DNA of 32,454 bases, from contig JAAYFI010000077.1 of NCBI GenBank assembly GCA_012728315.1, positions 1 to 32,454 on the forward strand. The letters are read 5' to 3'. This document shows, piece after piece, positions 8,268 to 16,468 of the stretch. The notes beneath the pieces are model-generated. The model ran no database searches, had not been told where the DNA came from, and saw nothing but the letters and a program-made list of their open reading frames with translations. This DNA is from Gammaproteobacteria bacterium (GTDB taxonomy: Bacteria > Pseudomonadota > Gammaproteobacteria > Pseudomonadales > Pseudomonadaceae). The position numbers were made by a program, and so were the translations under genes. Numbering within the stretch: position 1 is the first letter of the stretch; each line of letters opens with the position of its first letter.

Positions 8268-9887
8268 ATGGGCGTTTTAACAGATTTAGGGCGAGCATGT
8301 TTTCCGGAAGATTATGCGCAGTTTTCTGCAGCGGCGGAACAACAAATTATGCTTTGGCAGCGCTGGTTATTGCCAATTCATGCGAATAATCCAGTCGGTG
8401 AAGACCCAAGCTATGACGATGAGTTTGAGCGCATACGTGAGGAGGTCGGTAAGTTATCAGGCGCTGATGTTGATCTGATTATTGATCTATCTGAAAACTT
8501 GTTGACCAGTCGCTGCAAAGATTTGCGAGTGGTGACCTACTATATTTGGGCACGCCTGCATAAAGAGGGTGAGGCGGGCTTGGCCGATAGCCTGGGTTTA
8601 TTGGCGGGGTTATGCCAACGCTATGGTGAAGCGTTGCTGCCTTTGCGCCCGTCTACACGTAAAGCAGCTATTGAGTGGTTAGGCAGCTCGCGGATTTTAG
8701 ACAGCTTGTCACTTTACCCTGAAGTTGGGCTGCCTGAGTTTCGACGCATTGTTGCGGCCTTGTTGCATGTTCGCCAATCACTAGAAAGCTGGGATAAAGA
8801 CGGGCAGCCTGAACTGGCTGCGCTGCACCAAGGTTTAGAAAAACGTTTGGCGCAATCGGGCGGCGCTCAAGCCTTGATTCCGCAAACAATGGGCAGCACG
8901 CCAGAGGCAAGTAAAGGACGTCACAGCGAACAACGAAGTGCTACCGGTAATGCTTTGCAGCCCATCCAGTCGGGGCGTGAGCTCCTCGGACAAGCTAAAG
9001 CGCTAGCAGGTTATTTACGCCAACAAAATCAAGGCTGGTTGGCTGGCCACCGACTGATGAAAAGTGTGCGCTGGGATACCATCCATCAAGTACCTCCACA
9101 AAATAATCAGGGGTGCACACGGCTTGAACCACCTCGCTCGGAGGCGCGTGCGCAGCTTAAGCGTTTATATGTACAGCAAAATTGGAATGAGCTGCTCGAA
9201 CAAGCCGACCGTTTATTTTCGGAAGGCGTTAATCATTTATGGCTGGATGTACAATGGTATTTATACCAAGCACTGACTAAAGCAGGCGCGCCTTGGGATG
9301 CTTGGTCGGTAATTATTAAGCAAGATTTACAGCAGTTGTTGAACCGTTTGCCAGGGCTTGAGCAATTGGCTTGGAGTGATGGCAGTCCATTTGCAGATGA
9401 AGTGACACGCGAATGGATCAATCGCGAGGTGCTGGAGCAGGGAATCGCATCGCTCACTGATTTAAACAGCAATATGTACGCTCTCGAGCACGACGATATT
9501 TTAAGTTTAGAGCAAGAAGCTTTAGCGCATGCAGATACAGAAGGCTTAGAAAGCGCCATCGCTTGGTTGCAATCGCGCCCGAATGTACATGGGTTACGCC
9601 AACAATGGTTTTTGCGTTTACTTATGGCGCGTTTAGCTGAGCAATTCGCGCGCAATGAAATGGCTTTAAATCTACTGCAAGAGCTAGATGCCCAAGCGCA
9701 GCAGATGACGTTGCAAGCTTGGGAGCCGAGTTATGTTTTTGAAATTAAAGCGCGGCAATTACAGTTGCTGCGCGCTAAGGCATTGCGCTGTGGTGCTGAC
9801 AAAGCGGGATTAACACAACAAATGGATCAGTTACTTTCAGGCTTAACGCAACTAGACCCCATGCGAGCCTTAGTCCTATATCAATAA
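8268..9887 (+). CDS. tssA: T6SS protein TssA (ImpA/VasJ type)
   Basis: 539 residues. The N-terminal ImpA domain is recognisable: the PIHANNPVGEDPSYDDEFERI block near residues 40-60 (conserved NPVGED) and the following YYIWARLHKEGEAGLADSL segment. TssA caps the growing sheath end and primes baseplate and tail polymerisation. The long C-terminal part (LKRLYVQQNWNELLEQADRL onward) is alpha-helical and of the VasJ/VC_A0119 kind rather than the short EAEC type. The start has AGGGAGAG at 8252-8259 and an additional GGG just before ATG; the gene is 35 bases downstream of tssM. A ~98-base AT-rich gap separates it from tssF; I could not resolve a convincing promoter there. Confidence 0.88.
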   Translation: MGVLTDLGRACFPEDYAQFSAAAEQQIMLWQRWLLPIHANNPVGEDPSYDDEFERIREEVGKLSGADVDLIIDLSENLLTSRCKDLRVVTYYIWARLHKEGEAGLADSLGLLAGLCQRYGEALLPLRPSTRKAAIEWLGSSRILDSLSLYPEVGLPEFRRIVAALLHVRQSLESWDKDGQPELAALHQGLEKRLAQSGGAQALIPQTMGSTPEASKGRHSEQRSATGNALQPIQSGRELLGQAKALAGYLRQQNQGWLAGHRLMKSVRWDTIHQVPPQNNQGCTRLEPPRSEARAQLKRLYVQQNWNELLEQADRLFSEGVNHLWLDVQWYLYQALTKAGAPWDAWSVIIKQDLQQLLNRLPGLEQLAWSDGSPFADEVTREWINREVLEQGIASLTDLNSNMYALEHDDILSLEQEALAHADTEGLESAIAWLQSRPNVHGLRQQWFLRLLMARLAEQFARNEMALNLLQELDAQAQQMTLQAWEPSYVFEIKARQLQLLRAKALRCGADKAGLTQQMDQLLSGLTQLDPMRALVLYQ

Positions 9888-9985
9888 TTTAAGACAATAT
9901 TTTCACGCTGGATATTGAATGCACAGCAATCAGTTCGGCGTTTTTTAGTATTAATTTTATATGTATCGCAATAGTGAGTTGAATA

Positions 9986-11755
9986 ATGGCAATGGATGAT
10001 TTAACGCTACGTTATTTTGATGCTGAAATGCGTTATTTGCGTGAAGCAGGCAAGGAGTTTGCACACGCTCACCCTGATCGAGCAGCGATGCTAGATTTAG
10101 ATAAAGCGGGGACACCGGATCCTTTTGTGGAGCGTTTGTTTGAAGGCTTTGCGTTTTCTATGGGGCGCTTGCGAGAAAAAATTGATGATGACTTGCCTGA
10201 GTTTACGGAAGGCTTAGTGAGCCTGCTGTGGCCGCATTATTTACGCACTATTCCGTCTTTAGCAGTGGTTGAGTTGGCTCCAGATATTCAACATATGAAA
10301 ATGAGCGAGCGCATACCCGAAGGTTTTGAGGTGTTATCGCAGCCTGTGGGACCTAAAAAAACAGTATGCCGTTATCGCACTACAGCTGCTTTGCCCTTGC
10401 ACCCCTTGCACATCAGCCAAGCAACAGTGCGCACCGAGGTGGATGGGCGTTCATTGCTGTGCCTGCGTTTTAATTGCAGCGAACAAGCTGATTGGTCGCA
10501 GGTGGATTTGTCTCGATTATCCATTTACCTCAATGGTGATGCACCAACCAGTACCGCCTTACACTTGGCTTTAACTAAGCGCGCGGCAAAGTTGTATTGG
10601 CGTCATTCGCAAAACAGTGAGCGGATGCCGTTCAGCGGGTATTTTGCTCCCGGTGGCTTTGCCGATGATGACTGCCTTTGGCCTAAAAGTGACAGTGCAT
10701 TTAGCGGTTATCAGTTGTTACTGGAATATTTTACTTTCCGTGAAAAGTTTATGTTTGTCACTTTGTGTGGGCTTGAACAGTTACATATTCCTGAAAAAAC
10801 ACAGTGGTTTGAGTTGGAAATTGTGCTCAGTGAGCAATGGGATAATGAACTGCCCTTGAGTGCTGAGCAGTTACGCTTACATTGCGCAACGGTGATCAAC
10901 TTATTCAGTATTGAAGCGGATCCTTTAACGATCAGCGGTTTAGAAAGTGAATACTTATTGCGCCCAAGGCGTTTGCAAGATGGTCACACTGAAATCTACT
11001 CAGTGGATGATGTGGTTGGATCGCAACGTACAGATAAGGCGCGCTATGTGCCTTTTACCAGTTTTCAACATCGTGGCGGAATGTTACGCCACAGTGCTCC
11101 AGAGCGTTATTACCACACACGAGTCAAACGAGGCGTATCCGGCTTGCATGACACTTGGCTGATCTTGGGTGGGCAGGCTTGGGAAACTGAGCGCTATTTA
11201 GAGCAAGAAACGATTTCCTTACAAATCACCGGAACCAACGGTCAGTTACCCCGCAAAGCACTACAAAGTACGTTATTGAACCGTTGCGAGCATGCGATTC
11301 AAATTCCGCTGCGAGTACAAAATTTATGCAAGCCGAGTTTGCCAGTCTACCCGCCTGCTGAAGATCGTTTTCACTGGCGAGTACTGAGTCACTTGGGCTC
11401 GAGCTTCTTAAATATGATGGCAAGCGCTGAGGTTTTGCGAGGCACTCTGGCTTTGTATAACTGGACGGACGATGAAATGAACAATCGCAAACTGGATGCG
11501 ATTGTTGCAGTGCAACATGAACAGGTTCAGCGTTTTGAGCAGGGCTTTTTATTACGAGGCGTTGATATTCAAGTCACGCTCGACAGTAATGGCTTTATGG
11601 GAGAGGGGGATATCCATCTTTTTGGTGAGATGCTGAATCGGTTTTTTGCATTGTATGCAGATATCCACTTATTCAATCAACTGACTCTTATTCTTCAACC
11701 AACAGGGAAGTGTATTCGATGGCTCGAGAACCACAATCAGACATTACCGAGCTGA
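9986..11755 (+). CDS. tssF: T6SS baseplate protein TssF (VasA/ImpG)
   Basis: 589 residues, the family's usual length. Diagnostic N-terminus: LRYFDAEMRYLREAGKEFA, then FVERLFEGFAFSMGRLREK and LVSLLWPHYLRTIPSLAV. These match the conserved start of VasA/ImpG proteins. TssF with TssG and TssK forms the baseplate wedge equivalent to phage T4 gp6/gp7. ATG 9986 follows GAGTTGAATA; a second ATG lies two codons downstream and could also serve. The 3' end overlaps tssG by 37 bases, so the two are translationally coupled. Confidence 0.94.
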   Translation: MAMDDLTLRYFDAEMRYLREAGKEFAHAHPDRAAMLDLDKAGTPDPFVERLFEGFAFSMGRLREKIDDDLPEFTEGLVSLLWPHYLRTIPSLAVVELAPDIQHMKMSERIPEGFEVLSQPVGPKKTVCRYRTTAALPLHPLHISQATVRTEVDGRSLLCLRFNCSEQADWSQVDLSRLSIYLNGDAPTSTALHLALTKRAAKLYWRHSQNSERMPFSGYFAPGGFADDDCLWPKSDSAFSGYQLLLEYFTFREKFMFVTLCGLEQLHIPEKTQWFELEIVLSEQWDNELPLSAEQLRLHCATVINLFSIEADPLTISGLESEYLLRPRRLQDGHTEIYSVDDVVGSQRTDKARYVPFTSFQHRGGMLRHSAPERYYHTRVKRGVSGLHDTWLILGGQAWETERYLEQETISLQITGTNGQLPRKALQSTLLNRCEHAIQIPLRVQNLCKPSLPVYPPAEDRFHWRVLSHLGSSFLNMMASAEVLRGTLALYNWTDDEMNNRKLDAIVAVQHEQVQRFEQGFLLRGVDIQVTLDSNGFMGEGDIHLFGEMLNRFFALYADIHLFNQLTLILQPTGKCIRWLENHNQTLPS

Positions 11756-12813
11756 TTCATAACCTGCAGCCGCGACTTGCACAGACTAACTTTTATCGAT
11801 TTTGTCAGCTGCTGGAAAAAAGCCAGACGCTTGCGATAAAACTCGGTGCAGGTCACAGTGCCAAGACTGATCCAGTGCGTTTTCGACCGCATCCGGGCAT
11901 GGGCTTTCCGGTCAGTGAGTTGAAAACGATTGATATTGCCGAAGGGGAGATGCAACGACCGACAGTGCGTACAACCTTCTTAGGTTTGTATGGTGTGATG
12001 TCGCCATTACCTACCGCTTATATTGATCATATTGCACAAGGTGCAGAGGGTAGTCAGCCGCTATCCGACTTCTTAGATATTTTTAATCACCGTTTAACCA
12101 CGCAGTTTTATCGTGTGTGGCGCAAGTATTCATACCCAGCCACTTTTGAACCTGGAGGTGCTGATCGCACTTCGCAGTATTTATTGGGATTGGTTGGGTT
12201 GGGTATTGAGGGTTGTGCGGCGCAGATCGGTACGCCGGTATCACGTTTTTTAGCGTTACTTGGCACCGTGCGCTTACCAACCCGTACTGCGGAAGGGATC
12301 AGCGCATTAGTACGGTTATTGGCTCCGAATACACAAGTACGCGTCGTGCCGCATGATAAGCGTCGCATCCCTTTACTGGCGGCGGCGCAGCTGAGTACGC
12401 GCCACCCGCTGAGCTTGATCAATAAGCCTGTGTTAGGGCGCACCGCAACTGATGTTAACAGCCAAGTGCTTATTCAGTTGAGCAGCAGTGATGCTGATGA
12501 AGTCCAGCGTTGGTTGCCAGACGGTCAACTGCATAATGATTTGTTGGCTTTATTGCATGTGTATTTAGGTGCGCGCTTACATGCACGTCTAGAGCTAAAA
12601 GTGTTACGTAGTTTATTGCCTGATGCCCAGCTCAGCGCAACCGGGCGGCAAGGTGGCCAGCTGGGTCAAACTGCGGTGCTGAAAAGTCAAGAAGCGCACT
12701 CGAAGGGTGCTTGCTCTGAGCGGCTTATTACGATTAGCTTGGGACGTTACCAAGCACTTCCTGAACAAACTAAAAAAATAGAGGCAGATGAAAATGGTAA
12801 CTATCGGTTTTAA
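11719..12813 (+). CDS. tssG: T6SS baseplate protein TssG (VasB/ImpH)
   Basis: 364 residues from the chosen ATG at 11719, which has AGGGAAG at 11704-11710 eight bases upstream; an in-frame GTG at 11710 would overlap that ribosome site and is less likely. Family landmarks: FYRFCQLLEKSQ near residue 25, VRFRPHPGMGFPVSEL, the TTFLGLYGVMSPLPTAYIDH block, and FLDIFNHRLTTQFYRVWRKY. These are typical of ImpH/VasB. TssG pairs with TssF (2:1) in the baseplate wedge. It overlaps tssF at its start and tssJ at its end. Confidence 0.93.
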   Translation: MAREPQSDITELIHNLQPRLAQTNFYRFCQLLEKSQTLAIKLGAGHSAKTDPVRFRPHPGMGFPVSELKTIDIAEGEMQRPTVRTTFLGLYGVMSPLPTAYIDHIAQGAEGSQPLSDFLDIFNHRLTTQFYRVWRKYSYPATFEPGGADRTSQYLLGLVGLGIEGCAAQIGTPVSRFLALLGTVRLPTRTAEGISALVRLLAPNTQVRVVPHDKRRIPLLAAAQLSTRHPLSLINKPVLGRTATDVNSQVLIQLSSSDADEVQRWLPDGQLHNDLLALLHVYLGARLHARLELKVLRSLLPDAQLSATGRQGGQLGQTAVLKSQEAHSKGACSERLITISLGRYQALPEQTKKIEADENGNYRF

Positions 12814-13342
12814 ACCTCAGCGGGTTCGCGCTTTAGGGTGGGTATTAGTTGTGTTTTGTAGCGTGCTGCTAGGCGCCTGCGGTGTTACACAATCTGTAGG
12901 TAGTGGTACTGCGGCCATGGCAGAGGCTGTTTTTTATAAAAAAGTTAAAGTACTGCATTTAGATTTAAGTGCACGTAAAACGGCGAATACGGACGCGCTG
13001 GGTGTGCCGCTGTCAACGATGGTGCGGGTTTATCAGTTGCGCGATATGAAAGCGTTTGCAGCCGCTGAGTATGGTGCCTTGCTGTCTACCGATAGCCATG
13101 TTTTAGACGCGGATCTACTGGTGCAAAACGATATATATTTGCGTCCTGGAGAGTCGTATTCGCTATCTGTGCCGCTCAACAAAGAAACGCAGTTCGTTGC
13201 CGTAACAGCGATGTTTCGTAATCCTGATTTAACACGTGATAGCTGGCGAGTGGTGTTGGCTAAGTCAGAATTAGACCCAGATTTACCACGCTCTTTAATC
13301 TTATTAAATCAACAGTTATTACTGCGCGATTTAAAGGAGTAA
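12788..13342 (+). CDS. tssJ: T6SS outer-membrane lipoprotein TssJ (VasD/SciN)
   Basis: 184 residues. A signal peptide with hydrophobic core LGWVLVVFCSVLLGAC carries lipobox LGAC (Cys at 31), so the mature protein is lipid-anchored on the periplasmic face of the outer membrane. There it binds the periplasmic domain of TssM. VasD features: L.V.L.AR..AN.D..G.PLS..VRVYQL at residues 52-82 and YLRPGESYSLSVPLNKETQFVAV. The start is ambiguous: ATG 12788 and ATG 12794 are both in frame, and GAGG at 12781-12784 is better spaced for 12794. Overlaps the tssG 3' end and ends 5 bases before tssE. Confidence 0.92.
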   Translation: MKMVTIGFKPQRVRALGWVLVVFCSVLLGACGVTQSVGSGTAAMAEAVFYKKVKVLHLDLSARKTANTDALGVPLSTMVRVYQLRDMKAFAAAEYGALLSTDSHVLDADLLVQNDIYLRPGESYSLSVPLNKETQFVAVTAMFRNPDLTRDSWRVVLAKSELDPDLPRSLILLNQQLLLRDLKE

Positions 13343-13347
13343 GTATT

Positions 13348-13791
13348 GTGGCGCAGCCATCTCTATATGAAATGTTGACTGGATGTTTTGCAGGCGGATT
13401 AGCCGTTGAGCAAGTCAGCGAAGAAAACCAGTTAATTCTCTCGGTGCTGGATAACATTCAGCGCATTTTAAATGCTCGCCGTGGCACATTGAGTCATCTA
13501 GATGACTATGGCTTACCAGATATGAGCCGCATTATTCATGGCCTACCGGGCTCAGCGCATCGTTTGTTGCAGGTGTTAAGCAGCACCTTGCTGAAGTATG
13601 AGCCAAGAATCAAAAGTATTAACTTAAGCCTCCTGCCTGAAATTGAATCTGGCAAGCTCACTTATGCGTTAGAAGCAGAGCTGCATGAGTTAGGAGTGGT
13701 GCGCTTTGGTACCGAATTTGTACCAGATGGACGCGTGTTAGTACGGCACTTAAAAAAACAACAGTTTTTATCGCAGCGTGAAACATTGTGA
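13348..13791 (+). CDS. tssE: T6SS baseplate protein TssE (gp25-like)
   Basis: 147 residues starting at GTG, with a strong AAGGAG at 13334-13339 inside the tssJ end. The gp25/lysozyme-like fold is marked by LSVLDNIQRILNARRGTLSHL and the conserved DYGLPDMS motif near residues 51-58, then a RVLVRHL strand near the C-terminus. TssE joins the baseplate to the sheath (TssBC). Position between tssJ and the vasL-like gene supports a single transcript from tssM onward. Confidence 0.93.
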   Translation: MAQPSLYEMLTGCFAGGLAVEQVSEENQLILSVLDNIQRILNARRGTLSHLDDYGLPDMSRIIHGLPGSAHRLLQVLSSTLLKYEPRIKSINLSLLPEIESGKLTYALEAELHELGVVRFGTEFVPDGRVLVRHLKKQQFLSQRETL

Positions 13792-13825
13792 AGTCAGTTT
13801 AGGATTATTGTCGAAAGGGATATGT

Positions 13826-15190
13826 ATGAGTCTGCAGTTTGAGCAACATGTGAAACAAGGTGGCGACCCCCGTAATTTTCCTGACTTTGCCGCACTAAAG
13901 GATGAGCTCAGTAAGCTGCACCATCCTGCGAGGCCTGATATTAATTGGCAATACGCTGAAAACCTGTGTTTATCTTTATTTCGTCAAAACGGAGTAGAGC
14001 TGCAAAGTGCCGCTTGGTACAGCTATATCCGCACCCAACGCATGGGTTTGCAGGGTATGAATGAGGGGTTATCGCTGGTGCATGCTTTGATTTGTCATCA
14101 GTGGCAAACCCTGTGGCCTGCGCAGGTGCATCTGCGGGTTGAGATTTTAGCGCAACTGAGTGAGCGCTTACTGCAGAGTGTGCGTGGTTATCAAATGCTG
14201 TATAGCGATTTACCTGCATTGTACAAAGCTGAAAGCTTTTTAAGCGCGATCTGTAACACCTTGGAAACATTGGAATTAAAGCATTTAAGTCGGTTGGAGC
14301 GCCTGCATAACTTTGTTCAGAGTGCAGCTAAACGCTTAGAAAGTTTAGAGAGCACAGGCAATGAATTGCCATCCTTTGAACGCTGCGATGTAGCCTCTCA
14401 AAAGCCTATGCAGAGTACTGTACCAACCGATAACGCATTGGTATATGTGGTGCGAACTGAGCTTAAAGAGCAGTCGTTGATACCCAGTCAAGGTGTGCAA
14501 CAAGAACATAAAAGCGGGTTACTGGTAGGGCTATGCAGTGGCGTTTTACTGGGTGCTGGACTATTGGCATTGAGTCTGTGGGTATGGCAACTGTCTGCGC
14601 GCAATACATTGCAAGAGCAGTTAGCGCCTAGCTTTTTTACTGCGCCAGTATTGCTCAGTGAATCTCAGCGAGTAGCTTTAGATCCCGCGCAGTTGAAGAA
14701 TCAAGCTGCGTGGTTATTGACTGAAACGGCAGAGCAGCTTGAGCAGTTAGAGCGATTTACACCTATTGGGGCGCAAGAGCACGGGCAAGGCTTGCTAAAG
14801 CAACTGCAGCAGTTATTGCCCGATAACTCGGCAGCATCTGTTTTACATGAGCAATGGCAACAGCAATTGCAATTAAACGCCATAGCTCATGCTGACCTGC
14901 AAGCATGGCACACCGGTATGGAGCAACTGGCAGAGCTAAGCGCAAAACTAAATACCCTAGATGAGAAACGCGGACGCTATATGACCGTCTCGGAGCTGAA
15001 GACAGCGGTATTTAATATCCGCGAAGCCTTTACACAAAAAACACCAATCGAAGAGCGTCTAAATCAACTACAAGCATCCAGCCGTAATGGCTCACTAGCT
15101 CCAGCTTTATTGCAACAAACGGATGCCGACTTTAAGCAACTGCTCAACCGTTATGCGTTGATTAAGCAAGGAAATAGTTATCAGGAATGA
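13826..15190 (+). CDS. TssA-like membrane protein (ImpA N-terminal domain, VasL/TagA type)
   Basis: 454 residues from ATG 13826, chosen because GAAAGGGA at 13813-13820 is correctly placed; the longer in-frame ATG at 13778 overlaps tssE and lacks such a site. The N-terminal half resembles ImpA_N proteins (GGDPRNFPDFAALKDEL at about residues 12-28; WYSYIRTQRMGLQGMNEGL). One transmembrane helix follows at about 229-252 (LLVGLCSGVLLGAGLLALSL), then a helical Gln/Leu-rich C-terminal domain. This architecture matches VasL of Vibrio and TagA-type proteins, which in known systems stop and hold the distal sheath end at the opposite membrane. It is the last clear T6SS gene. Its terminal bases recur, diverged, near 18187. 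The VasL versus TagA choice is uncertain. Confidence 0.8.
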   Translation: MSLQFEQHVKQGGDPRNFPDFAALKDELSKLHHPARPDINWQYAENLCLSLFRQNGVELQSAAWYSYIRTQRMGLQGMNEGLSLVHALICHQWQTLWPAQVHLRVEILAQLSERLLQSVRGYQMLYSDLPALYKAESFLSAICNTLETLELKHLSRLERLHNFVQSAAKRLESLESTGNELPSFERCDVASQKPMQSTVPTDNALVYVVRTELKEQSLIPSQGVQQEHKSGLLVGLCSGVLLGAGLLALSLWVWQLSARNTLQEQLAPSFFTAPVLLSESQRVALDPAQLKNQAAWLLTETAEQLEQLERFTPIGAQEHGQGLLKQLQQLLPDNSAASVLHEQWQQQLQLNAIAHADLQAWHTGMEQLAELSAKLNTLDEKRGRYMTVSELKTAVFNIREAFTQKTPIEERLNQLQASSRNGSLAPALLQQTDADFKQLLNRYALIKQGNSYQE

Positions 15191-15210
15191 TTTGTTTTTT
15201 AGGTTGTGTA
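15153..15210 (+). repeat. Direct repeat copy 1 (3' end of vasL-like gene)
   Basis: The last codons of the vasL-like gene and the bases after its stop match the stretch near 18187-18240. The first 19 bases are identical (15153-15171 and 18187-18205), and a further ~35 bases agree at many positions, including a shared GGAATGA and a TTGTG near the end. This is more than expected by chance for intergenic DNA. The original copy is presumably this one because it is coding. Confidence 0.6.
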
Positions 15211-15346
15211 GTGAATAAGGCTTTAATTAACGAATTTAACTCAGGTGAAAATAATGAATAAACAATTATTAATAACCGGGCTTGTTTTGAGCTAGCAAGA
15301 AGACTGTGTGTATAAATATGGGGAATGTGAAAAACTGTTGGAATGT

Positions 15347-15574
15347 ATGCGGTGGTTTTTATTAAGTATTGCTGTGCTGGGAGTAAGTGGGTGTGCAACA
15401 AATTGCAATCTTTTTTCCAGCAATAACAGTTTAGCCCGTGATGCTAAGATTCTTGCAACTGTTGCAGTTGGTTTGGTTACTGTAGCACCTGTAGTGATAG
15501 TCTCTGACGCGATAGATAACGCAAAAGATGAGCGTGATAAGCAGCGTGAGGCTGCTTTAACTCGTGTGCGCTGA
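15347..15574 (+). CDS. Small predicted lipoprotein, unknown function
   Basis: 75 residues from ATG 15347: a positively charged start, hydrophobic core FLLSIAVLGVSG and lipobox VSGC (Cys at 16), then a short hydrophobic stretch ILATVAVGLVTVAPVVIVSD and a charged tail rich in Lys, Arg, Asp and Glu. A GTG at 15308 in the same frame would give 88 residues but buries the signal peptide. No strong ribosome site is visible before either. Upstream in the same frame an ATG at 15254 with AGGTG begins a second signal-like peptide (MNKQLLITGLVLS) that stops at TAG 15293. I do not recognise the family. Its position right after the T6SS genes does not prove a role in secretion. Confidence 0.5.
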   Translation: MRWFLLSIAVLGVSGCATNCNLFSSNNSLARDAKILATVAVGLVTVAPVVIVSDAIDNAKDERDKQREAALTRVR

Positions 15575-15727
15575 TCAACTTAGCAGGCCGCTTTTTCCAA
15601 GCGTATAAACCTGAACGACTGAGCCCTAAAAGCGCACATCAAAGCTGCACTGGATAGCCTCCTTGCACCACAGAATGAACAAATTTAAAGCCTAGCTCAT
15701 CTCTCAGGCGAAGAAGGCCGACGCCTT
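15575..15727 (-). pseudogene. IS3-family transposase OrfB fragment (-1 frame)
   Basis: A -1 slip at the A-AAA-AAG heptamer continues through a frame reading FKFVHSVVQGGYPVQL, then TGA (15639-15641), then CALLGLSRSGLYAWKKRP. These are the typical opening of an IS3-family OrfB, where a YPV..LC..L..SRSG.YAW pattern starts the integrase subunit. The TGA breaks it, and the DDE catalytic part is absent. Decayed remnant. Confidence 0.7.
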
Positions 15728-15982
15728 TTTTAAGATGTCTTTTCCCATGAGCAAACGTTTATTTTCAGCCCGTGACTTTTTTAGTTCTTCACGCTCATCG
15801 GTGCTCAACGCAGCACCGCTGGCCTGAGCTTCTTGCCGATCTTTCCATTTGTAGAGCAGGTTTGCATTAACACCTAATGATCGAGCGGTTTCCGCCACGC
15901 TGTAGCCTTGATCAATGACTAGTGCAACGGCTTCTTTTTTAAATTCCTGAGTGTAAGTTTTATACTCGCGTTTCTGATTCAT
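15704..15982 (-). CDS. IS3-family transposase OrfA
   Basis: 92 residues, about the normal OrfA length. Helix-turn-helix of the transposase_8 (HTH_Tnp_1) kind: YTQEFKKEAVALVIDQGYSV, AETARSLGVNANLLYKWK. It then has the leucine-zipper-like ELKKSRAENKRLLMGKDILKKASAFFA that allows OrfA and OrfAB to multimerise. In intact elements OrfA binds the terminal repeats and regulates transposition. Here its OrfB partner is destroyed, so if made it could only act as a DNA-binding protein. Confidence 0.88.
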   Translation of the reverse strand: MNQKREYKTYTQEFKKEAVALVIDQGYSVAETARSLGVNANLLYKWKDRQEAQASGAALSTDEREELKKSRAENKRLLMGKDILKKASAFFA

Positions 15983-16069
15983 ATTTCACCTCAAGCTAGA
16001 CGGGGTCTATTGTCTCTCATTGAAGTGTCCATTTGAATTAGACCAGAACAAGCTGATAAGTTTGGCATC

Positions 16070-16113
16070 CAGCAGCCCCCTTAGCAAACGGGATAGCTTG
16101 TAAGGGGCTGCTG
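16070..16113 (-). terminator. Hairpin downstream of the SQR/membrane-protein operon
   Basis: Inverted repeat with about 13 paired bases (CAGCAGCCCC(C)TTA against TAAGGGGCTGCTG), one bulged C and a 17-base loop, beginning 6 bases past the stop of the gene at 16119-16451. Placement fits the end of that transcript. No T-run follows on the minus strand, so it may stabilise the 3' end rather than act as an intrinsic terminator. Confidence 0.5.
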
Positions 16114-16118
16114 CCGGT

Positions 16119-16451
16119 TTAGCGTTTAACTAACAAATAAAGTGGCCCGAAAAATAGCGCCACTAAGCCAGCGAAGGCTGCAGAAACGCCAGCGACAGCC
16201 AACCAGTCGATCACTGAGTTTACGTACTCAAAGGAGGACTTGGTCAAGCCGGGTACCATCACAAAGAAAATAACCCAAGCGACTAGGCCGACAACCACTG
16301 CAGCTTTAACACCTTTGCCCCAAGGTAGCTTTTTACTGAACTGTGTGATTAGCATCAGCGCTACCCAGACAATTAATGTGCCTAGCACCAAGCCTAAGTT
16401 GGCTAGAGCCAGCTCATAAAAGGTGTTGATAATAAGCCATATCTCATACAT
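16119..16451 (-). CDS. Small three-helix membrane protein beside SQR-like flavoprotein
   Basis: 110 residues, largely hydrophobic, with three likely transmembrane segments: about residues 14-36 (LANLGLVLGTLIVWVALML), 48-70 (AAVVVGLVAWVIFFVMVPGL) and 83-107 (WLAVAGVSAAFAGLVALFFG). Ribosome site GAGGA lies 7 bases before the ATG. It starts 17 bases after the stop of the flavoprotein gene and is very likely co-transcribed. The family name is not recognised with certainty. Proposed role as membrane anchor or quinone-side partner of the exported flavoprotein is inference from adjacency. Confidence 0.65.
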   Translation of the reverse strand: MYEIWLIINTFYELALANLGLVLGTLIVWVALMLITQFSKKLPWGKGVKAAVVVGLVAWVIFFVMVPGLTKSSFEYVNSVIDWLAVAGVSAAFAGLVALFFGPLYLLVKR

Positions 16452-16468
16452 AACTAAATCCTCACGCC

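Larger units (their letters stand above)
15575..16050 (-). mobile_element. Truncated IS3-family insertion sequence
   Basis: Remnant of an IS3-family element read on the minus strand. It holds a full OrfA, a slippery A-AAA-AAG heptamer near the OrfA end (15725-15731), and a broken OrfB beginning. A likely terminal inverted repeat lies at 16025-16050 (on the minus strand TGTTCTGG...AAATGGACAC, TG-starting as usual for IS3 elements) about 40 bases upstream of the OrfA start. The other end and most of OrfB (normally some 270 residues) are missing, so transposition on its own is not possible. The lower-coordinate edge is estimated from where OrfB similarity fades, next to the small lipoprotein stop. 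Confidence 0.75.

Noticed and set aside
15308-15346. GTG at 15308 as start of the small lipoprotein
   Set aside because: It places 13 polar residues before the signal peptide and has no better ribosome site than ATG 15347.
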